From Devosia sp. YR412 (GTDB lineage: Bacteria > Pseudomonadota > Alphaproteobacteria > Rhizobiales > Devosiaceae), in NCBI RefSeq assembly GCF_900110945.1, contig NZ_FOFL01000004.1, positions 1 to 64,000 of the forward strand: a stretch of DNA of 64,000 bases, read 5' to 3'. Shown here one piece after another: positions 52,895 to 60,362 of the stretch. The notes beneath the pieces were generated by a model. It did not search any database, had not been told where the DNA came from, and saw only the letters and a list, made by a program, of their open reading frames with translations. Both the position numbers and the translations under genes were made by a program. Within the stretch, counting starts at the first letter, position 1. Each line of letters starts with the position of its first letter.

Positions 52895-53679
52895 CTGCTC
52901 CACCCCTGCGCAGCCAGGCGGCGACCCTCTCCTACGACAAGCGCGTCATCGTCGAGGACCTCACCTTCGATATTCCCGCTGGCTCGTTCACCGCGATCAT
53001 TGGCCCCAATGCCTGCGGCAAGTCCACGCTTCTGCGCGCCATGGCGGGGCTGCTCGCGCCGGCGGCAGGGCAAATGATTCTGGATGGCAAGGGGATCGCC
53101 AGCCTTGCCCCGCGCGAGATCGCCCAGCGGCTTGGCCTGCTGCCGCAGACGGCCATCGCGCCGGAAGGCATCACGGTCGCGGAACTGGTAGCGCGCGGCC
53201 GCTATGTGCATCAGCGCTTGTTGCGGCAATGGTCGGCTGAGGACCGCCAGGCGGTCGATGACGCCCTGCGCCTCACCAATGTCACCGAGCTTGCTGACAG
53301 GCGCGTCGAGCATCTGTCCGGCGGGCAACGGCAGCGGGTCTGGATCGCCATGGTGCTGGCGCAGCAGACGCCGCTCATTTTGCTGGACGAGCCAACCACT
53401 TACCTCGACATCGCGCATCAGATGGATGTGCTCAATCTGCTGCACGAGCTCAACGCCGCTGGGCGCACTATTGTGGCGGTCCTGCATGACCTCAATCACG
53501 CGGCGCGATATGCATCGCACATCATCGCCATGAAGGCCGGCAAGGTCCTCGCGGCCGGCTCGCCCGCCCAAGTGATTACGGCTGCAACCGTTTCGGCGGT
53601 GTTTGGGCTGGAGACCGAGGTGATACCCGATCCAGTGACCGGCAATCCCATGGTGGTCCCGCACGACACGCGGGCTTAG
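52891..53679 (+). CDS. Iron-siderophore ABC transporter ATP-binding protein
   Basis: A 262-residue FepC/FhuC-type ATPase with Walker A GPNACGKSTLLRAMAG, Q-loop LGLLPQTAIAPEGITV, signature LSGGQRQRVWIAMVLAQQT, Walker B LILLDEPTTYLDIAHQ and H-loop VAVLHDLNHAARYA. The YLDIAHQ after Walker B is typical of siderophore ATPases. It is the last gene of the iron operon, and the foreign element begins about 130 bases downstream. Confidence 0.93.
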   Translation: MTAPPLRSQAATLSYDKRVIVEDLTFDIPAGSFTAIIGPNACGKSTLLRAMAGLLAPAAGQMILDGKGIASLAPREIAQRLGLLPQTAIAPEGITVAELVARGRYVHQRLLRQWSAEDRQAVDDALRLTNVTELADRRVEHLSGGQRQRVWIAMVLAQQTPLILLDEPTTYLDIAHQMDVLNLLHELNAAGRTIVAVLHDLNHAARYASHIIAMKAGKVLAAGSPAQVITAATVSAVFGLETEVIPDPVTGNPMVVPHDTRA

Positions 53680-53811
53680 GCAAATACCCAGCAGCAACAG
53701 GCCGTTGGCTGCACGAATTATACAAAGACAGAGTGGGAAAGTGTAGGAGAGCGTAGGGCATCTCGCCCGGCGCCACCATTCCGAAATCTTCAATGCTATG
53801 AAGGGGGAAGG

Positions 53812-53865
53812 TGGCGCGAGAGACGGGGCTCGAACCCGCGACCTCCGGCGTGACAGGCCGGCGCT
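53812..53865 (-). other. 3' fragment of tRNA-Asp(GTC): attachment-site scar
   Basis: On the minus strand this reads GCGCCGGCCTGTCACGCCGG (anticodon arm, anticodon GTC), then GAGGTCGCGGGTTCGAGCCC (variable and T arm), then CGTCTCTCGC (acceptor strand) and GCCA. The D arm and the 5' acceptor strand are missing; homology stops near 53865. Such partial copies mark one end of elements that insert into the 3' part of a tRNA gene, with the intact tRNA at the other end. Confidence 0.85.
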
Positions 53866-53885
53866 TCTCTATGTCGATCAACGCC

Positions 53886-53940
53886 AGTTTCAACTTCTTT
53901 CAGGCAGGAACCGGCCCCAATCGGCTCGTTAGTTGAAACT
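53886..53940. repeat. Spaced inverted repeat beside the attachment site
   Basis: AGTTTCAACT (53886-53895) and AGTTGAAACT (53931-53940) are perfect inverted copies 35 bases apart, about 20 bases from the tRNA fragment. They could be recombinase or excisionase arm sites. Confidence 0.5.
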
Positions 53941-54042
53941 CCCCTTGCCCGCGACTTCTATTCATTTGCCTACCCAGAATACCCAGCACCGCATGACGCG
54001 GTCGCCAACCCATGCGCCCCAAACGGGCGGTAACGGAGTCTC

Positions 54043-54288
54043 ATGAAGCTCATACAATCGCACCCCCTTGCCGACGAAGGCGATCGTTCCGGCCATGTTT
54101 GTATCGGCCTGATCGACGTCGAGGTAACGCCAGATATCAGGCTATATAAACTGCGTGTCTTGCGCATGCGGGACGGCCGCCATCGGATATCTGCCCCCTA
54201 TGCTGGCAAGAACCTTGCAGCGTCATTTTCGCCAGAGCTGGCCGAGCGTTTGACGGTCATGGCGGTCGACGCTCTGGTGGCGGCATGA
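54043..54288 (+). CDS. Small unknown phage/satellite protein
   Basis: An 81-residue soluble protein: ...HVCIGLIDVEVTPDIRLYKLRVLRMRDGRHRISAPYAGKN..., beta-rich then helical (SPELAERLTVMAVDALVA). No known domain recognised. ATG 54043 follows CGGAG. It overlaps the initiator gene by four bases (ATGA, 54285-54288), so the two are probably expressed together as early genes. The 300-odd bases to its left (53680-54042) hold only the tRNA scar and inverted repeat. Confidence 0.65.
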   Translation: MKLIQSHPLADEGDRSGHVCIGLIDVEVTPDIRLYKLRVLRMRDGRHRISAPYAGKNLAASFSPELAERLTVMAVDALVAA

Positions 54289-55313
54289 AGCGGCCGCAGA
54301 AGAAGGCGGTCGTAACAAACACCCCATCCGGGAAGCCCCCAGAGCTGTCGTCACCCGACGGAATCGTGGCGCGCTGGTACATTCTAGGCGCCATTATCCA
54401 GGACAGCCGATCAAGGATGATCCACTCCCAGGTGGCGTGGCCTATTCTAGAGGCTTACTTCGACAAGAGGGGGAAAGGAGAGTCGAGTTATCGCTATCTG
54501 GCCACGGCCACCCGGCTAACTCATGGCAGTATCAAGACTGCCACAACCGATTTGGTTGAATGGGGCTATTTCACTCGGGAAGTGGGTTCTGGCAAGGCCC
54601 CCACCACCTATGTCCCGAACTGGGCATATGCGGCATCAGCTTATGCCTCAGGCAGACTTGGCGTTCTACAGCCACCGAGCGCTCTATCATCACCGAGCGC
54701 TCTACAACCACAGAGCGCTCTACAGCCACAGAACGAGGGTGCTCTACGGCCAGAGAACACTACGGACGATAGCGTTCAGCAGCCACAGAACGAATCCCTC
54801 TTAAGTAGCCCGCTTAAAGGGCTTACTAAAGAGGGAGATGAGAAAGACGACCCGGGCGTAGGCCTTGCGGCCACGCCGGTCGCTTTCCCACTCCCTAAGA
54901 GATGGACGATTGTTGCTGCAGATCTAATCACCGCCGATGACGACGAGCCGGACTTCGTTGCGATCGACCTGGAGTCTGATGAAGGCGACACCGTCACGGA
55001 CTATTTCGATTTCGATCCGCTCACTGGCTTTGAGCCGGACAGCCGTTGGGTCGAATTGGTCAAGTACGCCGAGCTCTTGTGCGAAATTGGAGCAACCGAA
55101 GACCTGGTTGGAGTTCGTGTCTGGGCCTTCGGCAGTGAGAATGACATGACCTATATCAGCGCGCTCGAGGCGTTCACGATGCTGCCCAAGAACGATAACG
55201 GGACGCCTGCAAAGGGACCGACCCTTCCACCCGGCGAACGTCCATGGGCAAAAAATCTTGTCGCTGGAGCTGCGGCAAGCCGGACACCATCAAAAGTCGC
55301 CTGCCCTGGGTGA
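54285..55313 (+). CDS. Winged-helix replication-initiator-like protein with internal iterons
   Basis: A 342-residue protein. The N-terminal 120 residues form a winged-helix-like module: ILEAYFDKRGKGESSYRYLATATRLTHGSIKTATTDLVEWGYFTREVGSGKAPTTYVPN (in segments), typical of phage and plasmid DNA-binding/initiator proteins. Then comes a low-complexity linker made by the SAL-PQ repeats (about residues 125-155), and an acidic C-terminal half rich in Asp/Glu. The DNA for the linker contains 18-bp iterons, the arrangement of lambda gene O and its origin. Function as an initiator is inference. Expected helicase-loader or helicase genes are not seen nearby. Confidence 0.6.
   Translation: MKRPQKKAVVTNTPSGKPPELSSPDGIVARWYILGAIIQDSRSRMIHSQVAWPILEAYFDKRGKGESSYRYLATATRLTHGSIKTATTDLVEWGYFTREVGSGKAPTTYVPNWAYAASAYASGRLGVLQPPSALSSPSALQPQSALQPQNEGALRPENTTDDSVQQPQNESLLSSPLKGLTKEGDEKDDPGVGLAATPVAFPLPKRWTIVAADLITADDDEPDFVAIDLESDEGDTVTDYFDFDPLTGFEPDSRWVELVKYAELLCEIGATEDLVGVRVWAFGSENDMTYISALEAFTMLPKNDNGTPAKGPTLPPGERPWAKNLVAGAAASRTPSKVACPG
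54659..54744 (+). repeat. 18-bp iterons, candidate replication origin
   Basis: Three copies of the palindromic core GAGCGCTC occur at exactly 18-base spacing (54677-54684, 54695-54702, 54713-54720), each followed by TAT or TAC and a CA-rich tail. Degenerate copies flank them (about 54659 and 54739). The region downstream (54800-54840) is AT-richer, with AGCCC...GGGCT hairpin arms, as for an unwinding region. Confidence 0.6.
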
Positions 55314-55514
55314 CCTACACCGGCCCCATAACCTCGCACACATGCAATTACAGGAAATGCTCTCGCGCAGCGCGCGCACGCGCGTACGGCGCGCGAGGGT
55401 CAACCGTGAAGAGTTGCCTAGCAAGCAACCGAACTCCACCAACAATGCGCACAGAGCGCCGCTTCGCGCTCTGAATCGGCCATTAAGAGCCGACCAAAAC
55501 CCGAGGAACATTCC

Positions 55515-56585
55515 ATGACACTTGCGCTCACCGCGCCGGACGGCTTTGTGCCGGCTAATGACAATCAACCACGTCCTGCAGCTAGCTTCGCTGATCTATC
55601 GGAGCGCCGCGCATGGCTGGCCAGTCTTCCCATGCCAGAAAACGATTCCGACATCCCGCAGGTGTTGGGCTGCCCAACGCTTGCTCGATTGAGTAAGGCC
55701 GGCGACCAGCGTCGCCTTGTAGCCATGGCGTGGTGGATCAACTCAACGCGGGCCCTGCAAATACCGAACAGCATACAGGCAGCGAACGATAACCAGGCGA
55801 AAGAGGACGAGGCGAATGCTGCGCAGCCGCCAGATGCAGCCGAAAAGCTAGCGGTAGACCTGCTGTTGGACATTCGCCCTACGGTCAATGAGCTCATGTC
55901 TGCTTCAGGGCGTGTATCTGTTCGATGCAAACGATCTTCGTATGGCGCTTGGAGCAAGCTGGAGCGCCACCAAAACCAGTTGGTCGTTGGCAAGCACCGC
56001 AGCAAAAGCAAACTGCCCGTCGGCAAAGATGAGATTGTCGGGTGGTTCGACCGAAACGGCATAGAACGTCGTGCGGAAATGAAACTTGCCGGGCCTAAGG
56101 GTGGGGCAAAAAAGGTGCGGTCCGCGGCGGACATCACGCGATACCTAGACCGCCCAGGATCGCCCTTCCCCTCGCAATGGCTTGCTTTTGACGGAGGCCG
56201 CCGGTGGGACCGAACAGATCAAGCACTGGCGGCCGAGCGCGTGCTTAATGAGGCAATCGCGAACACCAGGGTGATGCCGTCGGTCAAGCGAGATGCAAAG
56301 GCTGTCGTGGCACATGGCGCTTACTTCATCGGCGGGACTGTGGCGAGCACCGGTGGATCCGGCGGCATGTTGGACGCCGCCGCCATTGAGGCGGAGCTTG
56401 CCCGTACCGGCACGGCACGTCGTGTTCGGGCGAAACTAGGTGAAGACACGGCAGTGGTTCTGGACCTTGCCACTACCAGAATGACGGCTGAACAGATCGG
56501 CACCGAGTTTGGCTACACCGGCCAGTACGCTAGGCGCTGGGCGGTCAAAGCCATTGATGCAGCGTTGGATCAAATAGCAGCCTAA
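55515..56585 (+). CDS. Unknown phage/satellite protein
   Basis: A 356-residue protein. The N-terminal part is low-complexity (PANDNQPRPAASFADLSERRAWLASLPMPE); the second half reads LMSASGRVSVRCKRSSYGAWSKL, then SPFPSQWLAFDGGRRWDRTDQALAAERVLNEAI, and the C-terminus contains a helix-turn-helix-like MTAEQIGTEFGYTGQYARRWAVKAIDAAL. I do not recognise it. ATG 55515 follows GAGGAACATTCC. The 200 bases before it (55314-55514) hold GC-alternating sequence and no supported gene. A strong terminator follows at 56653. Confidence 0.65.
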   Translation: MTLALTAPDGFVPANDNQPRPAASFADLSERRAWLASLPMPENDSDIPQVLGCPTLARLSKAGDQRRLVAMAWWINSTRALQIPNSIQAANDNQAKEDEANAAQPPDAAEKLAVDLLLDIRPTVNELMSASGRVSVRCKRSSYGAWSKLERHQNQLVVGKHRSKSKLPVGKDEIVGWFDRNGIERRAEMKLAGPKGGAKKVRSAADITRYLDRPGSPFPSQWLAFDGGRRWDRTDQALAAERVLNEAIANTRVMPSVKRDAKAVVAHGAYFIGGTVASTGGSGGMLDAAAIEAELARTGTARRVRAKLGEDTAVVLDLATTRMTAEQIGTEFGYTGQYARRWAVKAIDAALDQIAA

Positions 56586-56652
56586 CCGAGTACCCTAGAA
56601 GGGTGGCTGGCAGCGTACATTATTAAGAGGGTTCCTCAGCCTCAACTTACAG

Positions 56653-56680
56653 GCCCGCTTCGGCGGGCTTTTCTTTTCGC
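56653..56680 (+). terminator. Strong intrinsic terminator
   Basis: GCCCGC-TTCG-GCGGGC (56653-56668) followed by TTTTCTTTTC. It ends the transcript of the early genes and separates them from the capsid gene group. Confidence 0.92.
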
Positions 56681-56716
56681 ATTCCAATCCAGAATTTGAA
56701 GAAATAGGAGAAGCCC

Positions 56717-57283
56717 ATGCGTAAAAGCGCTGCGGCAGAAATCGTCGCGCGCCGGCTCGCAGTGGCACGCGGTCGAACCGATAGCCTCGTCCAACGGGCC
56801 TCTGAAGCGGACTTGCTCCCCACCTCAGAGGGTTCGCGCAGATACCCACCCGACCTGGGCGCCATCGAGCTCACAAACCTATTCCTTGCCGTGGTTACCG
56901 ATCGTGGGCTCGCGAATGCTAGCCAGTCGGTGCGCGAGTTCGCTGCCCTTGAGAACGAGCATGGCAAACGCTTCGGCGATGCGCTCACCGACATGTTTTC
57001 GCATGGGCCGGCGCTAGCCAGTGCGGTTACCGGCAACTTGGTACTCCGGCTTGAGCCCCCTTCTGTGTCGATGACACTTGGTGGCACGCATGTGAGGTAT
57101 GGCCCCGAACCACCGACCGACAGTGCCGGCAAGCACGTGATCGTGCCCGGTCGCACATTGGCAGCGATCGGTCTCGAGTTTTCCGGCCATTCTCCACACA
57201 ACGCCAACACCATAGTCGCGCTTGCCTCGGCAAGCCGTTCTTTGGACCTGTCGGCGGCATTCTCCAGTCCAGGATCAGCATGA
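56717..57283 (+). CDS. Unknown phage/satellite protein
   Basis: A 188-residue protein without signal peptide. Part of the sequence, DLGAIELTNLFLAVVTDRGLANASQSVREFAALE, is helical; the C-terminal half has RTLAAIGLEFSGHSPHNANTIVALASASRSLD. No domain recognised. ATG 56717 after GGAGAAGCCC. Overlaps the next gene by four bases (ATGA), so together with it and the capsid gene it belongs to a structural-gene transcript. Confidence 0.65.
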   Translation: MRKSAAAEIVARRLAVARGRTDSLVQRASEADLLPTSEGSRRYPPDLGAIELTNLFLAVVTDRGLANASQSVREFAALENEHGKRFGDALTDMFSHGPALASAVTGNLVLRLEPPSVSMTLGGTHVRYGPEPPTDSAGKHVIVPGRTLAAIGLEFSGHSPHNANTIVALASASRSLDLSAAFSSPGSA

Positions 57284-57678
57284 CCAATTTCAAGCCACTA
57301 AGCGAGGTACCAGGCCATCCTGGTTTCTACGCCTTGCCGACAGATCCAGAGCAACTGGCGCTCTTGGCCAAGGTCTCAGCAGGCATGCGAGGCGTGGATC
57401 CGCTTCACGTTTCAATGCCCGCCACGAAGCGAGAACGAGAAGTCGTTTGGCGCACGATGAACGAAAACTTCGCGCAGCTCAGCGCGGAAGACACAATGGT
57501 GCAAGGCGAAAAGATGACCGCAGCGCGGTCGGCACTCTTCAATGCGCTTGGTCGCACTCCCCCAGCCACTACGCCAGAAACCGTAACGCCAGCAGCGCTC
57601 GCAAGCGCCCGCATCAAAGCCCTCTCGGATAGTCGAGCGGCTTGTGGGGCGATTATCGCTGCCGGCTATGAACCCTAA
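57280..57678 (+). CDS. Unknown small protein upstream of capsid gene
   Basis: A 132-residue soluble protein: FKPLSEVPGHPGFYALPTDPEQLALL, then a basic and helical middle and ...ASARIKALSDSRAACGAII. It ends 9 bases before the capsid gene. Genes at this place in HK97-like phages often encode head-maturation or scaffold proteins, but no protease or scaffold motif is visible, so the function is unknown. Confidence 0.6.
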   Translation: MTNFKPLSEVPGHPGFYALPTDPEQLALLAKVSAGMRGVDPLHVSMPATKREREVVWRTMNENFAQLSAEDTMVQGEKMTAARSALFNALGRTPPATTPETVTPAALASARIKALSDSRAACGAIIAAGYEP

Positions 57679-57687
57679 GGATTACTG

Positions 57688-58782
57688 ATGAACGATACTG
57701 ATCTTGCCGCCCTTATCACCGATCTTGGTAAGCAGCATGCTGCCGACAATGACAATTTGAAGACTCGTGTCCGAGAGCTCGAGCAGCGTGCTGCCAACGA
57801 GCGCGACCCTGGTGGATCTTCCTTCGTCGAGTCCATCGCACAGAAGCTCGTCGATCACCCCGACTTCAAGCAGTTCAACGGCGGCCGAGCACGTGCAAAG
57901 GTTGCAGTTGAGTCCGCTGCTATCACCACGGCAAACTCCACTGTGGGCGCGGGTCGTTCTGCTGGCACGTCGTTAATTCAGGCTGACCGCCAGGCCGGCA
58001 TCATCACGGCGCCAGAGCGCGTGATGACCATTCGGGATCTGCTCGCCCCCGGCCGCACGAGCTCGAACAACATCGAATATGTTAAGGAAACCGGCTTCGC
58101 GAATAACGCGGCGCCAGTCGCCGAGACGACGCAGAAGCCGTATTCGGACCTAACTTTCGATATGGCCAACGCGCCAGTTCGGACGATCGCTCACCTTTTC
58201 AAGATCTCCAAGCAGATGTTGGATGACGGCCCCGCCGTCGTCAGCATGATCGATACCCGCGGCAAGTACGGACTGAAGTTGAAAGAGGAGCAGCAGCTAC
58301 TACGCGGTGACGGCACAGGTGCAAATATCCTTGGCCTCATCCCTCAGGCAACGCAGTTTGCTCCGGCCTTCGTCCCCCAGGATGCAACGCGGATTGATCG
58401 TCTTCGACTGGCCATCCTTCAGGTGCGCAAGGCTGAATATCGCGCCTCCGGTATCGTGCTCAACCCCGATGATCTAGCGCAACTTGAACTCACGAAAGAC
58501 GCCGATGGCCGGTACATTTACGTCAATGTGGTGGAGGGCGGGGAGAACCGTCTGTGGAAACTTCCCGTCATCGACAGCACCGTAATGAACTCGGGCGAAT
58601 TCCTCGTCGGAGCTTTCAACATTGCGGGCCAGGTGTTCATGCGACAGGAAGAAACGCTCGAAATCTCGACCGAGAACGTCGATGACTTCGAGAGGAATCT
58701 AGCGACGGCCCGCATTGAATCGCGCCTAGCGCTTGCGGTTTATCGCCCTGAAAGCTTCGTGCACGGCAGCTTCGCAGACTAA
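57688..58782 (+). CDS. HK97-type major capsid protein
   Basis: The 364-residue protein has a coiled N-terminal delta-like segment (LKTRVRELEQRAANER, about residues 20-40), then the HK97 fold: RVMTIRDLLAPGRTSSNNIEYVKETGF, APVRTIAHLFKISKQMLDD, LKEEQQLLRGDGTGANILGL, YRASGIVLNPDDLAQLEL and ...NLATARIESRLALAVYRPESFVHGSF. The GDGTG...GL loop and ETGF are family hallmarks. ATG 57688 after AAGGATT. The portal, protease and connector genes usually next to it are absent in the visible part. Confidence 0.92.
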   Translation: MNDTDLAALITDLGKQHAADNDNLKTRVRELEQRAANERDPGGSSFVESIAQKLVDHPDFKQFNGGRARAKVAVESAAITTANSTVGAGRSAGTSLIQADRQAGIITAPERVMTIRDLLAPGRTSSNNIEYVKETGFANNAAPVAETTQKPYSDLTFDMANAPVRTIAHLFKISKQMLDDGPAVVSMIDTRGKYGLKLKEEQQLLRGDGTGANILGLIPQATQFAPAFVPQDATRIDRLRLAILQVRKAEYRASGIVLNPDDLAQLELTKDADGRYIYVNVVEGGENRLWKLPVIDSTVMNSGEFLVGAFNIAGQVFMRQEETLEISTENVDDFERNLATARIESRLALAVYRPESFVHGSFAD

Positions 58783-58876
58783 GGAACACGGCGGGGATTT
58801 GAGGGGGCTAGCTCAGTCCTGAAGATGACGGGAGGCCCGCCGGCCCAACGGTTCCAACCGCCCGTCATCACGGCAC

Positions 58877-58914
58877 TGGCCCGGCGAGTCCCCTGCTTAG
58901 GCAGCGCCGGGCCA
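58877..58914. terminator. Large stem-loop after the capsid gene
   Basis: TGGCCCGGCG (58877-58886) pairs with CGCCGGGCCA (58905-58914). An inner stem CTGC/GCAG (58893-58896, 58901-58904) closes a TTAG loop. Behind it on the plus strand comes TACTTCTTTTTC at a distance. It probably ends capsid transcription and may act in both directions. Confidence 0.5.
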
Positions 58915-58927
58915 TACTCAATCACAG

Positions 58928-59068
58928 TTACTTCTTTTTCCCTTTGTCAGGTGTTTGGGATAGCGCTGAAGCGGCAGCTGTTTTGCTATCCTTCTTTGAC
59001 CCTGTCCCTGACATTGTCTTGCTAGCTGCAGTTGCAGCCTTGGGTGAAGTCTTCTCGTTCTTCGCCAT
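58928..59068 (-). CDS. 46-residue Lys/Ala/Ser-rich small protein
   Basis: The frame starts at ATG 59068 with a near-perfect Shine-Dalgarno (GAGGAGGATTTG). The peptide MAKNEKTSPKAATAASKTMS, then SKKDSKTAAASALSQTPDKG ending in KKK, is strongly basic and disordered. Small proteins with this 'KTS...AASALSQ' pattern occur widely in alphaproteobacteria and on mobile elements, with unknown function. It converges on the capsid gene across the stem-loop. Confidence 0.75.
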   Translation of the reverse strand: MAKNEKTSPKAATAASKTMSGTGSKKDSKTAAASALSQTPDKGKKK

Positions 59069-59216
59069 CAAATCCTCCTCAGGTCCGACGGCTTGACGCT
59101 CTGCCGAGTCGAGCGCCTGATCAAGCCTTCACTCCTGCTCTTTTATTGTGGGCAGCATGGCTTAAGCCATCACCGGCGCGCGCGTTACGCGTGACGAATC
59201 TAGCCACGCACACCAT

Positions 59217-59570
59217 TCATTCGTGTTGGGTAGAAACCTCTTCTGCCTCGCATTTAGCAAAATTTAGGTAGTCGTTGGCGTGATCCGCTGTGGCGTTTGC
59301 ATAGTCTACTAAGCTTGCGTGATGATTATTCAACTCATCGATGTATTCTTCGACGTCGTCAAAGTACGCTTCAATTTCATAAGGTTCACACGAATGCTTT
59401 TGCGTGTATGAATACTCACCTAAACAGTACGGTACACTCGGCTTAGAGGGTAGGTAAATATTTGGAGGTGTTTCGTAGAAGCTTGGCGAAATGCATATAG
59501 CAGAGGCGGGAAAAACTGCCGCCCCCGATATGAAAACAACAGACAACAGTAGTTTGGTGAATCGATGCAT
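59217..59570 (-). CDS. Exported unknown protein
   Basis: The 117-residue protein has a clear signal peptide (KLLLSVVFISGAAVFPASA/ICIS). The mature part is acidic and rich in Tyr and Asn, with Cys in CLGEY, SCEPY and KCEAE, and a helical end (DDVEEYIDELNNHHASLVDYANATADHANDYLNF). ATG 59570 follows AGGGGG. This minus-strand gene is cargo-like rather than phage-structural. AT content is higher than around it. Confidence 0.7.
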   Translation of the reverse strand: MHRFTKLLLSVVFISGAAVFPASAICISPSFYETPPNIYLPSKPSVPYCLGEYSYTQKHSCEPYEIEAYFDDVEEYIDELNNHHASLVDYANATADHANDYLNFAKCEAEEVSTQHE

Positions 59571-59704
59571 CTTGCCCCCTCAGTGCGCTAGCAATGCCAC
59601 GCGCTGTAGGAGCTGCATAGGTGTTAGGCAAAGTCGCAACTTCAGGATTTCGCCCACACCGCTTGCCATCTCACGTGGACTTTTTCTCAGTCAGTTTGAT
59701 TGTT

Positions 59705-59750
59705 TATCAAAAGAAAGGGCCCCGGCTGCTGTTAAGCGCCAGGGCCTTTC
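59705..59750 (-). terminator. Probable terminator of the Pycsar operon
   Basis: AAAGGGCCC-like (59714-59722) and GGGCCTTT (59742-59749) arms form a bulged stem; read on the minus strand it is followed by CTTTCTTTTGATAAA. It lies about 100 bases past the stop of pycTM. Confidence 0.55.
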
Positions 59751-59852
59751 ATATTCCAGTGCCGCGTGGGGCATCGCGCACTGGTTGAGTGTTAGATGGT
59801 GAGTTCGGCGGCGGATTCAATGCGGGTCGCGATGGTGTGACTAATACGTTCT

Positions 59853-60362
59853 CTAGCTGAACGTTGGGAGTATCCCTCGTTGCGCGGTTGCGGCGAGCAA
59901 AATGGCCAACCAAGGAAAGAGCCCCGCAGCAATTCCTGCCGAGGCAAACTTCAGGTGTCCATATTTTTCCGAGACAATTTGGGCATTGCGCCAAGTCTGG
60001 GCAAGAACGTCCCTTTTGATATCTTCCGCTGACGCGCCGCCAAAATCGGCAATGAAGTTGGTCTCCGTCCTTTTTGCGATCTCACCAAAATACACTAGGG
60101 ACCCAGCGCCCCCCTTCAATGTTGGATGGGTGCACCAATACAAATGCCACAAGGTCCATGCCAACGTGAAGAAATACAGTGCAGCCGGCAATCCTATCCA
60201 CCAAATGGTCAAGTCAAAGACTTGCAGATTGAGGGCGGCAACAGCCGCCTGGGCACTTGAAATGGCGAAGAGTGCAGAGACCCTCGTGTCCACTCGTGGT
60301 ACGAAAGATTGCACCCGGTCCAAATGACGTTCGCACTCTTCTAGGTCACGCTTGATAATCAT
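59853..60362 (-). CDS. pycTM: Pycsar transmembrane effector (PycTM type)
   Basis: The 169-residue protein begins MIIKRDLEECERHLDRVQSF, a helix, then DTRVSALFAISSAQAAVAAL (first membrane segment), WWIGLPAALYFFTLAWTLWHL (second), a cytoplasmic part with GEIAKRTETNFIADFGGASAEDIKRDVLAQTWRNAQI, and a last membrane helix (IAAGLFPWLAILLAA). This is the layout of Pycsar membrane effectors, which respond to the cyclic nucleotide and damage the inner membrane. ATG 60362 overlaps the cyclase stop (ATGA, 60359-60362), the expected two-gene operon. Confidence 0.82.
   Translation of the reverse strand: MIIKRDLEECERHLDRVQSFVPRVDTRVSALFAISSAQAAVAALNLQVFDLTIWWIGLPAALYFFTLAWTLWHLYWCTHPTLKGGAGSLVYFGEIAKRTETNFIADFGGASAEDIKRDVLAQTWRNAQIVSEKYGHLKFASAGIAAGLFPWLAILLAATAQRGILPTFS

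Noticed and set aside
53812..53865. A complete tRNA-Asp gene
   Set aside because: The D arm and 5' acceptor strand are missing; the sequence beyond 53865 does not pair with the 3' acceptor strand.
53886..53940. GTTTCAAC sequences that recall CRISPR repeats
   Set aside because: There are only two copies, in inverted orientation, with no spacer array and no cas gene.
55244..55474. 76-codon frame with a four-Cys pattern (CRWSC...TCNYRKC)
   Set aside because: It overlaps the end of the initiator gene in another frame, has no good ribosome-binding site and becomes an Arg/Ala-rich stretch over GC-alternating DNA. A real small zinc protein is not fully excluded.
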